NCBI GenBank assembly: GCA_001604565.1
Contig: LVBV01000021.1
Span: 1 to 44,116, forward strand
DNA: 44,116 nt
Source of the DNA: Puniceicoccales bacterium Verruco_01
Lineage (GTDB): Bacteria; Verrucomicrobiota; Verrucomicrobiia; Opitutales; Oceanipulchritudinaceae
Direction: 5' to 3'
In this document: positions 42,918 through 44,116 of the stretch, piece by piece
Numbering within the stretch: the first letter of the stretch is position 1
Layout of the letters: each line of letters begins with the position of its first letter
Position numbers and translations under genes: made by a program
The notes under the pieces: generated by a model
What the model was told of the DNA's origin: nothing
The model's database searches: none
What the model saw: only the letters and a program-made list of their open reading frames with translations

Positions 42918-43919
42918 ATGAAAAAAGTCCTCTTCATCGGCGGCACGGGCATCATCAGCTCGGCCTGTTCGCGCCTCGCCCTCGCGCGCGGCATCGATCT
43001 GTATCACTTGAACCGCGGCAAGACCGGCGTCACGCTTCCCGTCCGCGCCTGCCCCGGCGTGAAGGAGATCCATGCGGACATCCGGAACCTCGAAGAGGCT
43101 CGCGCGGCCCTGAAGGGCATTGAGTTCGACAGCGTGGTGGACTGGATCAGCTACGTGCCGGAGCACCTCGCCATTTCCCTTGAACTCTTTCGAGGCAGAG
43201 TGGGGCAGTTCGTCTTCATCGGCAGCGCCTCGGCCTACGAGACGCCGCCCGCGTCCCTGCCCGTGACGGAAGAGACGCCGCTCGACAACCCATTCTGGGA
43301 ATACTCCCGCAACAAGATCGCCTGCGAGAAGTTCCTTGAAGTGGCCTGGACGAAGGAGCGGTTCCCCTACACGGTGGTCCGGCCCTCGCATACCTACGAC
43401 GAGACCTGCATCGTGATGGAGGGCGGTTACACGAACGTCGCCCGCGCCCTTGCGGGCAAGCCCGTCGTCGTCCACGGCGACGGCTCCAGCCTCTGGACCC
43501 TCACGCACCATGACGATTTCGCGGTGGGCCTCGTGGGCCTTCTCGGCAACCGGGGTGCGCTCGCGAAGGCGATCCACATCACGAGCGACGAGTGGCTTAG
43601 TTGGAACCAGATCTTCACCCTCACCTGCCGCGCCTTCGGGGCCGAGCCGAAGCTCGTCCACGTCCCGAGCGAGGTGATCGCGAAATACGACGAAGGGATT
43701 GGCGCCTCGCTCCTTGGCGACAAGGCGCACAGCATGATCTTCGACAATTCCCTCGTGAAGAGCCTCGTCCCGGACTTTGGGTGCAAGATCCCCTACGCCG
43801 AGGGCGTGAAGCAGATCGCCGCGTGGCACAAGGCCAATCCGCAGGCCTGCAAGGCCGATCCGCGCATCGACGCGGTTTTCGAGAAAATCCTCGCGGACAT
43901 ACCGCCTGCGTGGCGTTAA
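42918..43919 (+). CDS. NAD-dependent epimerase/dehydratase family protein (extended SDR)
   Basis: The 333-residue product has the Rossmann motif GGTGIIS (residues 8-14) after MKKVLFI and a catalytic Tyr-x3-Lys in YSRNKIACEK. Family features FIGSASAYETP, YTVVRPSHTYDE and HITSDEWLSWNQIF follow. The overall look is of the atypical or extended SDRs that act on nucleotide sugars or bind RNA (CSP41-like). The exact substrate cannot be inferred. Length is typical for extended SDRs. It starts 20 bases after the likely transcription start, and its stop is 42 bases before the opposing tRNA-Ala. Confidence 0.85.
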   Translation: MKKVLFIGGTGIISSACSRLALARGIDLYHLNRGKTGVTLPVRACPGVKEIHADIRNLEEARAALKGIEFDSVVDWISYVPEHLAISLELFRGRVGQFVFIGSASAYETPPASLPVTEETPLDNPFWEYSRNKIACEKFLEVAWTKERFPYTVVRPSHTYDETCIVMEGGYTNVARALAGKPVVVHGDGSSLWTLTHHDDFAVGLVGLLGNRGALAKAIHITSDEWLSWNQIFTLTCRAFGAEPKLVHVPSEVIAKYDEGIGASLLGDKAHSMIFDNSLVKSLVPDFGCKIPYAEGVKQIAAWHKANPQACKADPRIDAVFEKILADIPPAWR

Positions 43920-43960
43920 GTCGGAACGAAGCGGTAGGTCCCAGTCTCGCGTCTTCCCCC

Positions 43961-44036
43961 TGGTGGAGCAGATCGGATTTGAACCGACGACCTCCACGTT
44001 GCGAACGTGGCGCTCTTCCAACTAAGCTACTGCCCC
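43961..44036 (-). tRNA. tRNA-Ala (anticodon CGC)
   Basis: The minus strand from 44036 reads GGGGCAG / TA / GCTT...GAGC / G / CCACG-TTCGCAA-CGTGG / AGGTC / GTCGG-TTCAAAT-CCGAT / CTGCTCC / A / CCA, 76 bases. The anticodon CGC reads GCG. The acceptor stem has the G3-U70 wobble pair, the alanine identity element, which confirms the amino acid. The CCA is encoded. Confidence 0.97.
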
Positions 44037-44108
44037 GTGGGGAAAACTCCGCGAAAGGGAACGATCCCTTGGCGGGAAAGGAGCGAACTTTGCCAGAGCC
44101 GGGGCGTT

Positions 44109-44114
44109 TGTCAA
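44109..44114 (-). promoter_or_regulatory. Possible -35 element for tRNA-Ala
   Basis: The minus strand has a perfect TTGACA at 44109-44114, 73-78 bases before the tRNA 5' end. No good -10 was found at 16-18 bases (best AAAGTT), so the promoter call is weak. Confidence 0.25.
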
Positions 44115-44116
44115 GA

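Overview
The window is a GC-rich bacterial chromosome segment of mostly housekeeping genes with short intergenic gaps. Sequence alone does not name the organism. Several traits point to the PVC group, most likely Verrucomicrobiota (an Opitutae-like anaerobe, possibly gut-associated): an orphan pseudopilin with a C-terminal 'DGHVEW' motif, a secreted RCC1-type protein with a Trp/Tyr-rich tail, two CheX-like proteins without a visible chemotaxis cluster, an N-terminally extended adenylate kinase-like protein, a glycyl-radical-enzyme type activase and a cellobiose phosphorylase. This assignment is an inference and was not tested by any search.

Layout. 1-2385: end of the ribosomal protein operon (rpsK tail, rpsD, rpoA, rplQ) closed by a perfect 11-bp hairpin. 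2391-9889: a small membrane zinc-ribbon protein, guaA, a small Cys/His protein, hisD, aroQ, an adenylate kinase-like gene, and the lnt-tatD pair with overlapping stop and start. 9977-11042: a CheX-like phosphatase and a stand-alone CheY-like receiver. 11144-17738: a complete F-type ATP synthase operon in the order a-c-b-delta-alpha-gamma-beta-epsilon, with an unusually short delta subunit. 17759-19232: a convergent Fic AMP-transferase with an AT-rich promoter, then tRNA-Pro(UGG).

19486-28701 is more accessory: the secreted RCC1 propeller protein, a radical SAM activase, a GT-C-like membrane protein divergent from a DPM-like glycosyltransferase, two small heat shock proteins behind a near-consensus sigma-54 promoter with two upstream direct repeats, a pseudopilin, a lipoprotein MsrB-MsrA fusion, and deoC. 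29029-36008: cellobiose phosphorylase with a strong terminator, a TPR protein with an exact 150-bp tandem repeat, and a second multi-spanning membrane protein. 36020-44036: nth, a fused glycine decarboxylase gcvP, a second CheX-like protein, an acyltransferase with altered catalytic motifs, an acidic protein of unknown function, two SDR-superfamily enzymes, and tRNA-Ala(CGC).

Functional links: the DPM-like enzyme could make a polyprenyl-phosphate sugar for one or both GT-C-like membrane proteins. Cellobiose phosphorylase and DeoC feed sugar phosphates into central metabolism. Lnt and MsrBA act at the envelope. The less ordinary parts are the sigma-54-controlled hsp20 pair, the TPR-array protein, an interspersed hairpin repeat found twice, and the CheX/CheY pair lacking a kinase in view. 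No CRISPR array, insertion sequence, prophage or rRNA gene was seen.
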